From Bacillota bacterium (GTDB lineage Bacteria > Bacillota > Clostridia > Christensenellales > Aristaeellaceae), in NCBI GenBank assembly GCA_023415715.1, contig JAEZJP010000231.1, positions 1 to 8,511 of the forward strand: a stretch of 8,511 nt of DNA, given 5' to 3'. The first letter of the stretch is position 1. Each line of letters opens with the position of its first letter. Below are positions 6,305 through 8,511 of this stretch, piece by piece. Position numbers and translations under genes: made by a program. The notes below the pieces were generated by a model. The model ran no database searches, had not been told where the DNA came from, and saw nothing but the letters and a program-made list of their open reading frames with translations.

Positions 6305-8245
6305 TCACACATCGATCTTCTTCGTGGCCACATCCAGCAGCAGCTTTTGCAGTATTTCCTCCACGCTCATGGCGCCCAGGTTGGCACCCTTGCGGTCGCG
6401 GACGGTAGCGGTTCTTGTCTCTACCTCCTGGTCGCCAAGTACCAGCATATAGGGGGTTTTCTCCATCTGTGCTTCCCGCACCTTGAAGCCGATCTTTTCG
6501 TTGCGCTTGTCGGTTTCCACCCTAAGGCCTGCCTGGGAAAGCTTTTGTGCGATCTCGTCGGCCCAGTTATCCGCCCGTTCGGTGATGGTCATAACCTTCA
6601 CCTGGGTGGGGCTGAGCCAAAGGGGCATGGCCCCGGCGTACTTTTCGATCAGCAGTGCCAGTGTCCTCTCGTAGCAGCCAATGGAGGTACGGTGGATGAC
6701 GATGGGGTGTTTTTTGACGCCGTCCCTGTCGGTATACTCCATGCCGAAGCGCTCGGCCAGCTGGAAGTCCACCTGAATGGTGATCATGGTGTCTTCCTTG
6801 CCCCAGACGTTCTTGATCTGAATATCCAGCTTGGGGCCGTAGAAGGCGGCTTCGCCTTCCGCTTCCACGTAAGGGATCTCCATATGGTCCAGGATGCGGC
6901 GCATGAAGGCCTGCGTATTCTCCCAGGACTTGGGATCACCAATATACTTTTCCTTGTTGTTGGGGTCCCACTTGCTGAAGCGGTAGCTTACATCCTCATC
7001 CAGGCCCAGCGTCTTCAGCATGAACTTGGCCAGGTCCAGGCAGCCGCGGAATTCATCCTCCACCTGCTCGGGGGCGCAGGCCAGGTGGCCTTCGGAAATG
7101 GTGAACTGCCGGACCCTGATCAGGCCGTGCATTTCGCCGGAGGCCTCGTTTCTAAACAGCGTGCTTGTTTCGGCCAGGCGCATGGGCAAGTCGCGGTAGG
7201 AGCGGGTCTTGTTCAAAAACACCTGGAACTGGAAGGGGCAGGTCATGGGCCGCAGCGCGAAGACTTCGCCTTCGGCTTCCGGGTCGCCCATGATGAACAT
7301 GCCTTCCCTGTAGTGATCCCAGTGGCCGGAAATTTTATAAAGGTCACGCTTGGCCATCAGCGGCGTTTTGGTAAGCAGGTAGCCGCGGCGCTGCTCCTCG
7401 TCCTCCACAAAGCGCTGCAGAAGCTGTATGACCCTTGTGCCCTTGGGCATCAGGATGGGCAGGCCCTGGCCGATATAATCCACGGTGGTGAAGTATTCCA
7501 GCTCGCGGCCAAGCTTGTTATGGTCGCGCTTGCGGGCTTCCTCCAGCTGGGCAAGGTATTCGTCCAGCGCTTCCTTGGAGTCAAAGGCCGTGCCGTAAAT
7601 GCGCTGGAGCATTTTGTTCTTTTCGCTGCCGCGCCAGTACGCACCCGCCACCTGGGTCAGTTTGACGGCCTTCACCTTGCCTGTGGAGGGAAGGTGCGGG
7701 CCGGCGCACAGGTCTGTAAAATCGCCCTGGCGGTAGAAGGAGATCACAGCGTCTTCGGGAAGATCGCTGATCAGTTCCACCTTGTAAGGCTCGCCCCGGC
7801 TTTCCATGAGCGCTATGGCTTCTGCCATGGGCAGTTCAAACCGCTCCAGCCGGTCGTTTTTCTTGATGATTTTGGCCATTTCCTTTTCAATGTGCTGCAG
7901 ATCTTCCGGCGAAAAGGCTTCGTCCACATCAAAGTCATAATAGAAGCCGCTGTCGATTGCAGGGCCTATGGCCAGCTTGGCCTTGGGAAACAGCGTTTTT
8001 ACCGCCTGGGCCAAAACGTGGGAGGCGGTGTGGCGCAGCGTACGCTTCCCGGCTTCGTCTTCAAAGGTCAATATTTCCAGGCTGCAATCCTCCTGGATAG
8101 GCCGCCACAATTCGATGATTTTTTCGCCGTTCACACGGGCGCACAGCGCGCTCTTTTTCAGTTCCTGGCTGATTTGCCCCGCGATGTCCAGGGCGGTGAC
8201 ACCCTTGTCAAACTCCCTGATGTTTCCCTGCAAGGTGATGAACAT
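6305..8245 (-). CDS. thrS: Threonine--tRNA ligase
   Basis: This cytoplasmic class II synthetase charges tRNA-Thr and clears mischarged Ser-tRNA-Thr. The 646-residue product has the usual full length. An N-terminal TGS-like domain covers about 1-62. The editing domain shows H72-xxx-H76 (RHTASH) and DLCAGPH with C180 and H184. In the catalytic core, the expected zinc ligands are C336 (RPMTCP), H387 (SEGHLAC) and H518 (VIHRTS). Motif 2 is around FRNEASGEMHGLIRVR (364-379) and motif 3 is GCYERTLALLIEKY (523-536). The C-terminal anticodon-binding domain spans about 545-640. The ATG at 8245 has AAGGAGG at 8254-8260, eight bases away. The open frame continues upstream to 8485, but that part is the T-box leader. 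QFTISEGHL replaces the GFTQDDAH seen in E. coli-type enzymes; from memory this variant occurs in other Clostridia. Expression should rise when tRNA-Thr is uncharged. Confidence 0.98.
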   Translation of the reverse strand: MFITLQGNIREFDKGVTALDIAGQISQELKKSALCARVNGEKIIELWRPIQEDCSLEILTFEDEAGKRTLRHTASHVLAQAVKTLFPKAKLAIGPAIDSGFYYDFDVDEAFSPEDLQHIEKEMAKIIKKNDRLERFELPMAEAIALMESRGEPYKVELISDLPEDAVISFYRQGDFTDLCAGPHLPSTGKVKAVKLTQVAGAYWRGSEKNKMLQRIYGTAFDSKEALDEYLAQLEEARKRDHNKLGRELEYFTTVDYIGQGLPILMPKGTRVIQLLQRFVEDEEQRRGYLLTKTPLMAKRDLYKISGHWDHYREGMFIMGDPEAEGEVFALRPMTCPFQFQVFLNKTRSYRDLPMRLAETSTLFRNEASGEMHGLIRVRQFTISEGHLACAPEQVEDEFRGCLDLAKFMLKTLGLDEDVSYRFSKWDPNNKEKYIGDPKSWENTQAFMRRILDHMEIPYVEAEGEAAFYGPKLDIQIKNVWGKEDTMITIQVDFQLAERFGMEYTDRDGVKKHPIVIHRTSIGCYERTLALLIEKYAGAMPLWLSPTQVKVMTITERADNWADEIAQKLSQAGLRVETDKRNEKIGFKVREAQMEKTPYMLVLGDQEVETRTATVRDRKGANLGAMSVEEILQKLLLDVATKKIDV

Positions 8246-8289
8246 AACCGCTTCCTCCTTGTATGATTGGCTCGCAAGGCCGTGGACAT

Positions 8290-8319
8290 AAAAAAATCCG
8301 CCCCGATGCCGGGACGGAT
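8290..8319 (-). terminator. Regulated intrinsic terminator of the thrS T-box
   Basis: On the minus strand, ATCCGTCCCG (8319-8310), loop GCAT and CGGGGCGGAT (8305-8296) form a 10-bp stem with one wobble, followed by seven T (8296-8290; the first overlaps the end of the stem). The 5' arm contains the CGTCCC used by the antiterminator, so the two structures exclude each other. Read-through depends on uncharged tRNA-Thr. Confidence 0.93.
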
Positions 8320-8495
8320 GATAATCCGCGGTTCCACCCTGCTTGCAAAACCTCTCGTGCGGCGCTGTATCGCGCGCCCCGCGCCCCGGTCGAAGGATGG
8401 TATCCCGCCGCGTCTGCCGGTAGGCGCTTTCAGCCTTGGCGCCTGCTCTCTTTGCGGTGAATTGCGGGGGCATGTTCCTTGTCATCCCGTGGATT
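8290..8495 (-). promoter_or_regulatory. T-box riboswitch (tRNA-Thr sensing) in the thrS leader
   Basis: This leader RNA reads the charging state of tRNA-Thr and controls termination before thrS. Stem I has a base helix AAGGA/TCCTT; the 3' side of its specifier loop carries ACC (8401-8399), a Thr codon, followed by the usual purine. The next helix pairs CCC/GGG and CCGC/GCGG around a bulged C. AGAGAG (8451-8446, reading A-G-A-G-A-G from 8451) and a distal hairpin with arms AGGCGC and GCGCCT follow. The T-box core AGGGTGGAACCGCG lies at 8340-8327. Its TGGA should pair with the tRNA 3' end UCCA, implying discriminator U. CGTCCC (8316-8311) can pair with the T-box GGG side in the antiterminator or with the terminator. 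The 5' end is set by the predicted start near 8495. I folded this by eye. Confidence 0.93.
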
Positions 8496-8501
8496 ATGGG
8501 T

Positions 8502-8507
8502 AGTATA
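8502..8507 (-). promoter_or_regulatory. -10 element of the thrS promoter
   Basis: TATACT on the minus strand (8507-8502) lies just upstream of the T-box leader and matches the consensus at five of six positions. The -35 would be beyond the right edge. A start near 8495 would give a leader of about 250 bases, a normal length for a T-box. Confidence 0.55.
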
Positions 8508-8511
8508 TGCC

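Noticed and set aside
6203..8266. A 687-codon open frame on the plus strand opposite thrS
   Set aside because: It is antisense to a universally recognisable synthetase and arises from codon bias. It has no domain or good ribosome binding site, and it would run across the terminator.
8246..8485. An 80-residue N-terminal extension of thrS in the same frame
   Set aside because: The extension lies on the T-box leader and its terminator. The ATG at 8245 has a perfect Shine-Dalgarno site and gives the standard ThrRS N-terminus.

Overview
The window looks like an ordinary chromosomal segment of a moderately GC-rich member of the Bacillota, probably Clostridia. The clues are strong AGGAGG-type ribosome binding sites, sigma-A-type promoters, a threonine T-box riboswitch controlling thrS, and a sensor protein with a HisKA_7TM-type membrane region fused to PAS and GGDEF domains. 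The substrate-binding protein has a signal peptide without a lipobox, a feature I associate from memory with some Christensenellales-like gut lineages. I cannot name a genus.

Layout from left to right. (1) A family 5 (peptide/nickel-type) ABC substrate-binding protein is on the minus strand and is cut by the left edge. All 792 codons present are open. It has a clear extended -10 promoter, a strong Shine-Dalgarno site, and an unusual 12-base direct repeat on both sides of that site. (2) A MATE-family efflux transporter is on the minus strand. (3) A 184-bp divergent intergenic region holds one promoter for the transporter and one for the next gene. (4) A membrane diguanylate cyclase (seven-helix region, PAS, GGDEF) is on the plus strand. 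A CDP-alcohol phosphatidyltransferase follows 54 bp later, with an imperfect hairpin in the gap. (5) A strong hairpin that starts on the last base of the phosphatidyltransferase stop codon probably ends transcription from both converging sides. (6) thrS is on the minus strand, preceded by an essentially complete T-box leader: specifier ACC, T-box core, mutually exclusive antiterminator and terminator, and a -10 element near the right edge.

How the genes work together. thrS is self-contained and should be induced when uncharged tRNA-Thr accumulates. The cyclase and the phosphatidyltransferase are probably co-transcribed, which would place c-di-GMP synthesis beside phospholipid head-group chemistry; this is an inference from position only. 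The MATE gene shares the intergenic region with the cyclase but runs the other way. The binding protein is probably the first gene of a transporter operon whose permease and ATPase genes would lie beyond the left edge.

I see no mobile element, CRISPR array, tRNA, rRNA or phage gene, and no clearly new multi-gene system. The points most worth following are the repeats around the binding-protein ribosome binding site, the long insertion in that protein with its missing lipobox, and the cyclase-phosphatidyltransferase pair. No stretch longer than 300 bases lacks a gene, unless the thrS leader is counted.
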